From positions 248,001 to 312,000 of the forward strand of contig NZ_JADHDU010000004.1 of the NCBI RefSeq assembly GCF_016820495.1: DNA of 64,000 nucleotides, in the 5' to 3' direction. The translations under genes were made by a program, and so were the position numbers. Each line of letters starts with the position of its first letter. Within the stretch, counting starts at the first letter, position 1. The notes below the pieces were generated by a model that was not told the origin of the DNA, searched no databases, and worked only from the letters and a program-made list of their open reading frames with translations. Below are positions 56,823-64,000 of this stretch, one piece after another. The stretch is from Planococcus beigongshangi (GTDB lineage Bacteria > Bacillota > Bacilli > Bacillales_A > Planococcaceae).

Positions 56823-58277
56823 TTACAGGATGGGTGACAAGAGCCGCGCGATGGATTCTTTCGTTTTGATCATCCGCGTTCTTTCGTAGTAGGTCTGCAT
56901 AGTGAGTTCGGTGGATAATTCCATGTCCTGATAGAATAAATCGGCGAGTTCAGTTGAAACTTTCTCATCATAGATAAAGGCGTTCACTTCGAAATTCAGT
57001 TTAAAACTGCGGACATCGATATTGGCAGTTCCGACAGTCGAAGCTTTATCATCCACGACGATCATTTTCGTATGCAGGAATCCGTTATCGTAGATGAACA
57101 CCCGGGCACCTGCACGCAGCAATTGGCCGGCGTAGGAATAAGTTGCCCAGTAGACGAATGGATGATCGGGTTTATTCGGTATCATGACACGCACATCGAT
57201 ACCCGATAAGGCGGCCACACGGATTGCGTCGTAGAAACTTGCATCCGGTATGAAATAAGGCGTTTGAATATAGACATATTCTTCAGCCATATTGATCAGC
57301 TTCATGTAACCGTCTTTGATCTGCTCCCATTCTTCATCAGGTCCGCTGGAAACAATCTGCATGGAGGTCTCCCCTTTTTCAACGGTTGCCGGAAAGTAGA
57401 TTTCGTCATATTCGATGTCCTGGCGGGTGGATGCCTGATTCCAGTCACGGATAAACCGGGTTTGCAGCGGGTGCAGGGCACCGCCTTCTATGCGAAGATG
57501 GGTATCGCGCCAATAACCGAATTTACGGCTGAGGCCGATGTACTCGTCGCCGACATTGAAGCCGCCGATATAACCGATGCACCCGTCGATGACAACGATT
57601 TTCCTGTGGTTGCGGTAATTCAGCCGGGGATTGATGAGCGGCAGGATGGAAGGGAAGAAAGATTCCACTTCGCCGCCGTAACTGATCAATTCCTTGAAAT
57701 GCCTCTTGCGGAGCGTCCGGGATCCCATATCATCATATAAAAGCCGGACCTTGACGCCTTCCTTCGCTTTATCGATCAAAGCATTGAGCAGGCGCGTGCC
57801 CAATTGATCAAGCCTGAAGATATAATATTGGATATGTATATGATGTTTCGCTTTTTCAATATCTTCCAGCAGGGCTTCGAATTTTTCCCGGCCGTCATTG
57901 AAGATTTCGACTCCGTTATTTTGTGTCAGTACAGCTCCGTTATTGCGGAGGTGGAGATAGATGAGATCTTTGTATTCCTTTGAATTTTCATGTCTGTAAT
58001 AGAACGTATCATCATGCAATTCATTCATCTGATGCGCAATCAGGTTCTCGATTCCGACCCGGGTGCGGCCTTCCCATTTGAACAAAGTTTTTTTACGGAG
58101 TCTCCTGCCCAGCAGGAGGTAAATGAAGAATCCGGCAATCGGAATGAAAAACAGCACAAGCAGCCATGCCCAGGTTGAAGAAGCATCCCGGCGTTCCAGG
58201 AATACCAGAGCGGCTGCAAGAAAAATATTCAGTATGAAGATGGCGACAGATAATACGCTGACAATCGTGACGGTCAT
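56823..58277 (-). CDS. cls: Cardiolipin synthase
   Basis: Phospholipase D-family enzyme of 484 residues that joins two phosphatidylglycerol molecules. Two N-terminal membrane segments (to about residue 60) are followed by a PLDc_N region and two HKD motifs: HRKIVVIDGCIGYIGGFNVG and HTKMIVVDDKASTVGTANID. RLNYRNHRK and FIPDASFYDAIRVAAL are further typical features. GGGGAAATAAA precedes the ATG. Single-gene unit. Confidence 0.94.
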   Translation of the reverse strand: MTVTIVSVLSVAIFILNIFLAAALVFLERRDASSTWAWLLVLFFIPIAGFFIYLLLGRRLRKKTLFKWEGRTRVGIENLIAHQMNELHDDTFYYRHENSKEYKDLIYLHLRNNGAVLTQNNGVEIFNDGREKFEALLEDIEKAKHHIHIQYYIFRLDQLGTRLLNALIDKAKEGVKVRLLYDDMGSRTLRKRHFKELISYGGEVESFFPSILPLINPRLNYRNHRKIVVIDGCIGYIGGFNVGDEYIGLSRKFGYWRDTHLRIEGGALHPLQTRFIRDWNQASTRQDIEYDEIYFPATVEKGETSMQIVSSGPDEEWEQIKDGYMKLINMAEEYVYIQTPYFIPDASFYDAIRVAALSGIDVRVMIPNKPDHPFVYWATYSYAGQLLRAGARVFIYDNGFLHTKMIVVDDKASTVGTANIDVRSFKLNFEVNAFIYDEKVSTELADLFYQDMELSTELTMQTYYERTRMIKTKESIARLLSPIL

Positions 58278-58383
58278 TTTATTTCCCCTTTGCGCAATGA
58301 TTTCTTATCTTTACAGTATAACCCAGTCTGTTGGATTATTTTAGAAAAAATTGACTTGACCATACCATACCCTTTCAAGTGAA

Positions 58384-58411
58384 CAAAAGTCCGCTTCAAA
58401 AGAAACGGACT
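58384..58411 (-). terminator. Terminator after the squalene-synthase-like gene
   Basis: On the minus strand AGTCCGTTTC pairs with GAAGCGGACT and is followed by T. Confidence 0.75.
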
Positions 58412-58418
58412 AGAGAAT

Positions 58419-59249
58419 TCATTGAATTTGTTCCTGCTCCTTCAATTGTTCGACAATGCCTTCCACTTCCACCCGGCTCATTTTCTCTTTACCGGATTTC
58501 AGGGCTTTCAACGTACTGTGCGCCAGTGCGAGCGGCACTTTACAGAACATCAGAATTCGCTTGTTCTTGATGGACTTGACGTAGAGATCGGCTTGCGCCA
58601 GGTTTTCATTGGCATAATTGAACATGTCTTCGCGTGTCCAGCCTTCAGGTACGAAACTGACGCCGCGTTCGCGGTCTTCATCCAGATTCCGCAGCATATT
58701 GACTGCTTGGAGTCCGCGGCCGAAGCCGATTGCCAACTGATGGTCGGTTTCCGTTCCGTCATGCCATTTCCATAAGTCGGATAGCATGACACCCACCAGG
58801 CCCGCCACGTAATACGTATAATCATCGAGGTCTTCACGGGTGTGTATGACAAAGCCGCGGTCAACCCATTTGGCCATTCCTTCAGCCATCTCGGCAGTTG
58901 ACTCCAAAACTTTTGCTGTTATTTCAGGTGGACAAATACTGATCCAGTCAGCTAGGCGCAGGCTGACTTCCGGCAGGATATGCTCATACGGTTTGAGCAT
59001 CGCTTCATAGGAATCCCGGTCGAAAGGCAGCTTCAGCATTTTGCTTGTTTCCCTGAGCAAGCGGCTTTTGATCTGGCTGTCCAGTTCAGGATGATCTTCA
59101 AGTTCGTCGATTGCGCGCATGCAAAGATAAGCGGAACCGACAGTCTTTTTCAGTGTGGGTTCCAAAAAACTGATGGGAATGAAAAAGGTGCGGCTCGTTT
59201 CTTTCAACATGAGCATGGACTCTTTTTGCAGATTCGCAACTTTACTCAT
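58419..59249 (-). CDS. Squalene/phytoene synthase family protein (YisP-like)
   Basis: Helical isoprenoid enzyme of 276 residues. SRTFFIPISFLEPTLKKTVG and the first Asp-rich motif in RAIDELEDH are clear. The second motif reads NMLRNLDEDRERG, where active squalene or phytoene synthases have DxxxD in place of NLDED. Bacillus YisP, the nearest relative known to me, is a farnesyl diphosphate phosphatase rather than a synthase. No other carotenoid gene is next to it. AAAGGAGGAATTTGAG precedes the ATG. Synthase and phosphatase are both possible. Confidence 0.8.
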   Translation of the reverse strand: MSKVANLQKESMLMLKETSRTFFIPISFLEPTLKKTVGSAYLCMRAIDELEDHPELDSQIKSRLLRETSKMLKLPFDRDSYEAMLKPYEHILPEVSLRLADWISICPPEITAKVLESTAEMAEGMAKWVDRGFVIHTREDLDDYTYYVAGLVGVMLSDLWKWHDGTETDHQLAIGFGRGLQAVNMLRNLDEDRERGVSFVPEGWTREDMFNYANENLAQADLYVKSIKNKRILMFCKVPLALAHSTLKALKSGKEKMSRVEVEGIVEQLKEQEQIQ

Positions 59250-59407
59250 CTCAAATTCCTCCTTTTAAAATGGCTGTTCATCCTGCATTATATGTATGAT
59301 TTTATAGTTTCAAGCATTCCGGAGAATGAGATTCCTTCTATATAAATATAAACCATATATGAGAAAAAACAAATAATAACGCGGTTTTGTCATAAACACG
59401 GCACATT

Positions 59408-59444
59408 GAAAAAACCCTTTCCAAAAAGAAATAATTGGAAAGGG
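59408..59444 (-). terminator. Terminator after the phosphatase gene
   Basis: On the minus strand CCCTTTCCAA pairs with TTGGAAAGGG, followed by six T. Confidence 0.88.
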
Positions 59445-59448
59445 ATGA

Positions 59449-60168
59449 TCAATTGGGATGAAAATGGCTCCAGGCTTCCTGGATCCCGCCTGCGCAAACT
59501 TTGCTTGCCCGGAAAATCATTGGATGTTCTTCGCTTTCCAGCAATTCAGGCATTGCGTTTCCTACTATGACAGAAGGCAATCCCAGCGTCAGCATCTCAA
59601 GATCGTTTCCTGAATCGCCGGCCACGAGGATTTTGGATTCGCGTGCATCGAATTTATCAAGGATATACTCGAGTGCCGCACCTTTTCCGCTTTTTGCAGG
59701 AAGGATGTCGAGGTCCCTGCCGCCGCTGTATATCAGCTTATGGGGAATATCTGCTGCCAGAAGCTGCCGTTCAAACGCTTCAACCGTTTTGAGGTCTTCA
59801 ACGTAATAGGAACAGCGATTGGTCACAGGGAGCTGCTGTTTCTGCAAGGCTTGAAAAGAGGCTGCAATCCGGTCTATTTCCTCCGGATGCCAGTGCTGCT
59901 GCATCCGTTCTTCCCATTCTCCGTCTTTTATGAACTCAGGTCCCGCATGAATTTCTGTACCCACGTCCGTTATGAGTATTTCCGGTACAGGAAGTTTTTC
60001 TTCTTTGATCAGCGACAATGCCGACTGGAAATGCCGCCCGGTGATGTAGACCAGGGAAACTGTATATTCCTGGTTCTTGTAGAACCCAAGAAGCTCATCC
60101 AAGCCTGGCCGGTCACCGACCAATGTTCCATCCAAATCGGTTGCCAATAGATGTGTTGCGTTTTTCAC
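59449..60168 (-). CDS. HAD hydrolase, sucrose-phosphate phosphatase-like
   Basis: About 239 residues of the S6PP-type HAD family. ATDLDGTLVGDRPGLDELL holds the nucleophile and acid Asp, VYITGRHFQSAL the second motif, KSGKGAALEYIL the lysine motif and VAGDSGNDLEMLTLGLPSVI the last acidic motif. It sits directly after a sucrose-phosphate-synthase-like glycosyltransferase and overlaps it by 56 bases, so the pair should make and dephosphorylate a sugar phosphate. The start is GTG 60168 after GAGGTGGTAAGCA. Confidence 0.85.
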   Translation of the reverse strand: MKNATHLLATDLDGTLVGDRPGLDELLGFYKNQEYTVSLVYITGRHFQSALSLIKEEKLPVPEILITDVGTEIHAGPEFIKDGEWEERMQQHWHPEEIDRIAASFQALQKQQLPVTNRCSYYVEDLKTVEAFERQLLAADIPHKLIYSGGRDLDILPAKSGKGAALEYILDKFDARESKILVAGDSGNDLEMLTLGLPSVIVGNAMPELLESEEHPMIFRASKVCAGGIQEAWSHFHPN

Positions 60169-61375
60169 TGCTTACCACCTCATACATTTTCATTACTCTT
60201 TCGGAAATCGATGGCCAGTGGAAATCTTTTTTCGCCACTTCCACTGCCTGACGGCTGAGTTTCTGGGATAGAAGGTGATTGATTGAAAGAACCTCCATCG
60301 CCACCGCCAGATCCACTGCATTTTTTGTTTCTACAAGAAGTCCGGTTACTCCGTCCTGTACGACGTTTTTGAGTCCGCCGACATTGGAGGCGATGACAGG
60401 GCTTCCGCAGGCTTGGGCTTCCGCAGCGACCATGCCGAACGATTCGTAGAAACTCGGCACGATTGTAGCTGTAGCCGAATTGAACAGAAGCGCCAATTCT
60501 TCCTGCGATTTTGGCCCTACAAATTCCACCTGATCTTCAATGCCACGCAAAGCTTTCAGGATTTTATGGTTTTTCGGAAGTTTCGTCACCGGGTTGATGG
60601 CGTCCGGTTCGCCGCCGGCCATGACAAGGCGCGGGCGGAAATTTTCCGTTGTTTTATCGGCCAATAATTTAAATGCATTAAGCAAGGTGAAGATACCTTT
60701 CGTTTCTTCGAGCCTTCCGGCAAATACGAAAAGGGGGCTTGAGTAGCCAAGTCGTTTGCGAATATGGGTACGGCTGCCGCGCACTTTGAACGCTTCGTCG
60801 ACGCCAATGGGGATTACTCGGATGGGAGAAGGAGAAGCAACATGATTCTTGATCAATTGTTTTTCACTGTTAGTCGTAGCAAGCACCTGATCGGCTGTTT
60901 CCAGAATCGCCATTTCAGCTTGGGTACGCACGTCATCCTTGATGCCTGTAGCTTCCATTTTCGCCCAGCCGAGAGAGTGGGAAGTATGGATGAACGGAAG
61001 ATTGAAATCCTTCTTCAACCGCATTCCGATTAACCCCGACAACCAGTAATGGGTATGGACAATGTCATAAGTATCGAGCGGCAATGTCTCTTTCATTTCC
61101 TTATAAAAATCGGATAGCATCGAATACATTTCATTTTTCGATACGAATCCTTTATATCCGGCTTCAATCCGGATGACACGGCAGGCATTGCCGAATTCTT
61201 CTATACGAGGGGCTGAAGCTTCGCACCAATGCGTTACGACATCGACCTGTAATCCTTTGTCTTCCAGTGCAAGTGCCAATTGTTTAACATAATTATTCTG
61301 GCCTCCGGCTTGCTTACCGCCCAACTTTGCCAATGGATCTCCATGATCCGAAACAAACAGCACTTTCTTAATCAT
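60113..61375 (-). CDS. Glycosyltransferase family 4, sucrose-phosphate-synthase-like
   Basis: About 420 residues. KKVLFVSDHGDPLAKLGGKQ and AGGQNNYVKQLALALEDKGL form the N-terminal acceptor region seen in sucrose-phosphate synthases and MshA-like enzymes; VFAGRLEETKGIFTLLNAF opens the donor domain, and PSFYESFGMVAAEAQACGSP holds the EX7E motif. With the phosphatase it may make sucrose or a glucosyl-glycerol-type compatible solute from a nucleotide sugar. ATG 61375 is preferred; ATG 61384 and 61402 are weaker. Confidence 0.82.
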   Translation of the reverse strand: MIKKVLFVSDHGDPLAKLGGKQAGGQNNYVKQLALALEDKGLQVDVVTHWCEASAPRIEEFGNACRVIRIEAGYKGFVSKNEMYSMLSDFYKEMKETLPLDTYDIVHTHYWLSGLIGMRLKKDFNLPFIHTSHSLGWAKMEATGIKDDVRTQAEMAILETADQVLATTNSEKQLIKNHVASPSPIRVIPIGVDEAFKVRGSRTHIRKRLGYSSPLFVFAGRLEETKGIFTLLNAFKLLADKTTENFRPRLVMAGGEPDAINPVTKLPKNHKILKALRGIEDQVEFVGPKSQEELALLFNSATATIVPSFYESFGMVAAEAQACGSPVIASNVGGLKNVVQDGVTGLLVETKNAVDLAVAMEVLSINHLLSQKLSRQAVEVAKKDFHWPSISERVMKMYEVVSSEKRNTSIGNRFGWNIGR

Positions 61376-61522
61376 CGAGCTCATCTCCGTTTCTGTATGC
61401 ATAAATCATTATTTAAGTAGTGTATTAAAAATTTGAGACTCCGTTATTTGTTTACCCTGAATTACGGGAAATAAAACCTTTAAACTGAAAATTTATATAT
61501 TTTTAATAACTTTGGGAGCGGC

Positions 61523-61548
61523 AAAAAAACGCCAGCAGCTGCTGGCGT
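61523..61548 (-). terminator. Terminator after the MBL-fold gene
   Basis: A perfect 20-base palindrome, ACGCCAGCAG with CTGCTGGCGT (61529-61548), is followed on the minus strand by seven T. Confidence 0.85.
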
Positions 61549-61596
61549 CAGGTTCCATCAAAATAATTGACGGATTTACTAAAAAAATTCGATTGC

Positions 61597-62439
61597 TTAA
61601 TTGTCCACAAATTTTCCGTGTGAAGGGACAGCCTTCTCCGGGAAATTCTTCACCAGGTCTACAAGACCTTCGGCAAGAGCTGCTCCGTGGATCGGTTTGC
61701 CGTGTCCCGTGACGGCAATGGATGGCTGAAGGTCTGCCAGTTTGACAACGGATTCCCAAGCGGCGCGCCAGTCCGTGGTCAGGTAGACAGGAGGGCCGCA
61801 AACTTCTTTTTTCTGCGTTAGCACTTTATAGAGGGAGTCCTGTTTGACTGTCACGAAAGCATCACCGGCAATCAGCAATTTCCCTTTATCACGGAACAGG
61901 GAGATATGGCCTGCTGAATGCCCTGGCGTATGAATCCAGCGCCAGCCCGGCATCCCCGGCACAGTGCCGTCTGCCGGAAGTTCATTCAGGTGTTTTGAAA
62001 TATCGATTGATTCCACCGGGAATGCTTTCGAAATTTTGGCGACGAGGCCGCCCTCGACAGATGAATCCGGTTGGGGGTAATCAGTGATTCCTTTCAGATA
62101 GGTGAATTCCAATGGGTGTGCATAAACCGGCACTGGATATTTCTCGAGAATATCGACGATGCTGCCGACATGATCAAAATGCCCGTGAGTTAAAATGATC
62201 GCTTTCAGATTTGCTTCAGGACCGAAACGGTTTTCCGCTTCCTGCAGAATCTTGTCGGCGGAACGCGGCATGCCGGCATCGACCAGGATATAATCATTGC
62301 TGATATCCGGATTTCCGATGAAAAATAAGTTGACGATCTGATTAGTATAGCAGTAGACATCCGGCGCCACTTCCACTCCGGAGCCGCTTTTAACGGAAGT
62401 CATCGGCAGGATGGCTTCCGTGCTTTTGCTTTTTTCCAT
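61597..62439 (-). CDS. MBL-fold metallo-hydrolase
   Basis: About 280 residues. THGHFDHVGSI binds two zinc or iron ions, HTPGHSAGHISLF and IAGDAFVTVK supply further ligands, and TGHGKPIHG is the last one. Such enzymes hydrolyse thioesters (glyoxalase II), lactones or phosphodiesters; the substrate is not clear. ATG 62439 follows AGGAGGAACCCATT; the longer frame from 62490 lacks a site. It is divergent from the DadA-like gene. Confidence 0.87.
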   Translation of the reverse strand: MEKSKSTEAILPMTSVKSGSGVEVAPDVYCYTNQIVNLFFIGNPDISNDYILVDAGMPRSADKILQEAENRFGPEANLKAIILTHGHFDHVGSIVDILEKYPVPVYAHPLEFTYLKGITDYPQPDSSVEGGLVAKISKAFPVESIDISKHLNELPADGTVPGMPGWRWIHTPGHSAGHISLFRDKGKLLIAGDAFVTVKQDSLYKVLTQKKEVCGPPVYLTTDWRAAWESVVKLADLQPSIAVTGHGKPIHGAALAEGLVDLVKNFPEKAVPSHGKFVDN

Positions 62440-62592
62440 AATGGGTTCCTCCTGTTCTCGTATCGTTTCTATTTCTTGCTTTACCCCCAATTGCAGAAAT
62501 TGAATCAGGCGGACACAGTTTCTGGTGAAGTTGAGTCTCTCGCCGCGGTGCTTTAGAATGAAAGACAGATAAAGCAGGGAAAAGGTGAAAAT

Positions 62593-63711
62593 ATGAAGTC
62601 ATTGATCATCATCGGTGGAGGGATTCTGGGTGCTTCGACTGCATACGAAGCAGCGAAGGCGGGGGCGAAAGTGACGCTGATCGACCGGGCGGATTCAGGC
62701 CAGGCGACGGGAGCAGCTGCCGGCATCGTCTGCCCGTGGATTTCCCAGCGGAGGAATAAAGCCTGGTATCATCTGGCGAAAAACGGTGCCAAGTATTATC
62801 CGCGTTTGATAGAACAGCTGGAAGCGCTTGGCGAAACGGAAACAGGCTATAAGAAAGTCGGCATCGTCAGCATCCATGAAGACAGCAAATTGGATAAGAT
62901 GGAAGCGAAAGCGCGCGAGCGGAGAGAAGAGGCTCCGGAGATGGGGACGATTGAAAGGCTTGATGCGGAACAGACCCAAGCTCTGTTTCCGCATGCCGGC
63001 TCCGAATACGGCTCCCTCTATGTCAGTGGCGCCGCCCGCATCGACGGACGGGCAGTCCGGGATGCGCTGGTCAGTGCCGCCCGTAAACTGGGAGCGGAAA
63101 TGATCGACGGGGATGCCGGATTTATTAGGGAAGACGGCCGAGTGATCGGTGCAGCAGTGGATCGGCAGAATTTTTATGCCGACAGCATGATATCGGCCGG
63201 CGGGGCTTGGGCGCCTGAATTGTTCAGGCCCCTTGGCCTCCGGATGGACGTTGTGCCGCAGAAAGCGCAGATTCTTGAATTGCAGCTTGGGGAAGGCGGA
63301 ACTGGGGATTGGCCTGTCGCCATGGTGCCTTATGGCCAATATATCGTTCCGTTTGCGGACGGGCGAATCATTGCCGGGGCAACCCATGAAAATGACGCAG
63401 GATTTGATGCGAAGCTGACAGCGGGAGGCATCCATCATATTCTTGATAAGGTGCTGGATGTGGTTCCGGGGTTAGCGGGAGCTGAACTGAAGGGCGCAAG
63501 CACGGGATTCCGCCCGACCACATTGAGCGCGCTGCCGTTCATCGGCCGGGTTCCAGGGCACGACAATCTTTTTGCAGCGAACGCACTCGGCTCATCCGGC
63601 CTGACTGCTGGCCCTTATTTTGGTGCGCAGCTTGCGAAACTGGCATTAGGCGAGGCGCTCGATATCGATTTGGGCGATTATTCAATAGAAGATGTTTTTC
63701 AGGAAATTTAA
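62593..63711 (+). CDS. FAD-dependent oxidoreductase, DadA/D-amino-acid oxidase type
   Basis: Protein of 372 residues of the DAO family. SLIIIGGGILGASTAYEAAK binds FAD, GAAAGIVCPWISQRRNKAW is the start of the substrate domain, and GFRPTTLSALPFIGRVPGHD with GSSGLTAGPYFGAQLAKL closes the flavin site. Amino acid oxidation is likely; D- or N-methyl-amino acids are possible. AGGGAAAAGGTGAAAAT precedes the ATG. Single-gene unit. Confidence 0.88.
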   Translation: MKSLIIIGGGILGASTAYEAAKAGAKVTLIDRADSGQATGAAAGIVCPWISQRRNKAWYHLAKNGAKYYPRLIEQLEALGETETGYKKVGIVSIHEDSKLDKMEAKARERREEAPEMGTIERLDAEQTQALFPHAGSEYGSLYVSGAARIDGRAVRDALVSAARKLGAEMIDGDAGFIREDGRVIGAAVDRQNFYADSMISAGGAWAPELFRPLGLRMDVVPQKAQILELQLGEGGTGDWPVAMVPYGQYIVPFADGRIIAGATHENDAGFDAKLTAGGIHHILDKVLDVVPGLAGAELKGASTGFRPTTLSALPFIGRVPGHDNLFAANALGSSGLTAGPYFGAQLAKLALGEALDIDLGDYSIEDVFQEI

Positions 63712-63714
63712 TGC

Positions 63715-63754
63715 CCAACAATAAAACCCGCCATTTGGCGGGTTTTATTGTTGG
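63715..63754. terminator. Bidirectional terminator with an 18-base perfect stem
   Basis: CCAACAATAAAACCCGCC pairs without a mismatch with GGCGGGTTTTATTGTTGG around ATTT. It overlaps the stop codon of the minus-strand gene. Confidence 0.92.
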
Positions 63755-64000
63755 CTGATTTGATTGTATACGTCCATGATGAACTTTTTATAAGGGAGGT
63801 CGGGCATCGGAGCAGCATTGTTTCTGGCGATTTCTGCGTGCTTCAGCGCCAGTTTGTGTCTGCCCTGCTCTTCGTAGATTAAAGCAAGGTAAGCATCTCT
63901 TTCATAGTTCATCAGCAAGTCATAAGGGTGATGGATAAATTCCCAGAGTCTATGCTTTTCAAGCCAAATCAGCGCTTCTTCCATTCTGCCAAGGCCGTAC
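63745..64000 (-). CDS. TPR-like helical protein (3' part only)
   Basis: The last 85 codons of a minus-strand gene that runs off the window edge. EEALIWLEKHRLWEFIHHPY, ERDAYLALIYEEQGRHKLAL and KHAEIARNN show the spacing of tetratricopeptide repeats. The frame is open to the edge (codons for Tyr-Gly-Leu-Gly-Arg precede the first Met seen), so the ATG at 63984 is internal. Genes ending this way are often TPR-containing helix-turn-helix regulators, but that part is not in the window. Confidence 0.6.
   Translation of the reverse strand, partial: YGLGRMEEALIWLEKHRLWEFIHHPYDLLMNYERDAYLALIYEEQGRHKLALKHAEIARNNAAPMPDLPYKKFIMDVYNQISQQ

Noticed and set aside
1-64000. CRISPR arrays, prophage, insertion sequences, tRNA and rRNA genes
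   Set aside because: No regularly spaced repeats, transposase or integrase frames, or tRNA/rRNA-like sequences were seen on reading both strands.

Overview
The window looks like the chromosome of a Planococcaceae member (Bacillales), probably Planococcus or a close relative. I infer this from Bacillus-like genes with GC-richer codon use, AGGAGG-type ribosome binding sites with frequent GTG and TTG starts, and Bacillus-type Fur, TnrA/GlnR, FadR, MhqR, SigB and T-box signals. Nothing points to a phage, plasmid, integrated element, CRISPR array, rRNA or tRNA. It is ordinary metabolic and stress chromosome with many independent small operons, most ending in clear intrinsic terminators.
1-16.8 kb: the start of a minus-strand ABC exporter (cut by the edge), a Met-rich lipoprotein, a Fur-controlled siderophore importer (yclNOPQ type), a PAP2 phosphatase, a minus-strand glnK-amt ammonium operon with two exact TnrA/GlnR boxes, a cysteine-free uracil-DNA glycosylase, a ZIP metal transporter, a NiaP-like importer, a GNAT enzyme, an ABC-F ribosome protection gene (vmlR) behind a transcription attenuator, and a three-gene osmoprotectant ABC transporter.
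16.8-30 kb: a FadR-box beta-oxidation operon (thiolase, SDR dehydrogenase, acyl-CoA dehydrogenase); a Trp T-box leader and trpD-trpC-trpFB-trpA, where trpF and trpB form one reading frame and trpE/trpG are absent; 3-methyladenine glycosylase; a DJ-1/PfpI protein behind a SigB-like promoter; arsR-arsB; a DUF7662-like/GNAT protein; ppaC.
30-46 kb: a FrnE-like DsbA protein, an azoreductase, an FAD/Rieske oxidoreductase, a YceI protein next to an MhqR-like palindrome, murB, a penicillin acylase homologue, tandem fluoride channel genes, a universal stress protein, cadC-cadA, a double GNAT protein, a small SigB-type membrane protein, mntR, cvfB, a DUF1002 protein, and an mhqA-like dioxygenase with its own MhqR box.
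46-64 kb: a 32-residue membrane peptide behind a consensus SigB promoter, a DUF4064 protein, two acetyltransferases, a YtxH protein with another SigB-like promoter, two MFS transporters, a lipid kinase, an AraC regulator, a YidC lipoprotein, a VanY-type carboxypeptidase, cardiolipin synthase, a YisP/squalene-synthase-like enzyme, a sucrose-phosphate synthase/phosphatase-like pair, an MBL hydrolase, a DadA-like oxidase and the end of a TPR protein.
The least expected signals are non-coding: a dispersed repeat family (four copies) whose ends form an inverted repeat with a compensatory base change, a second repeat family, and at least three SigB-like promoters in front of small membrane or DUF proteins.
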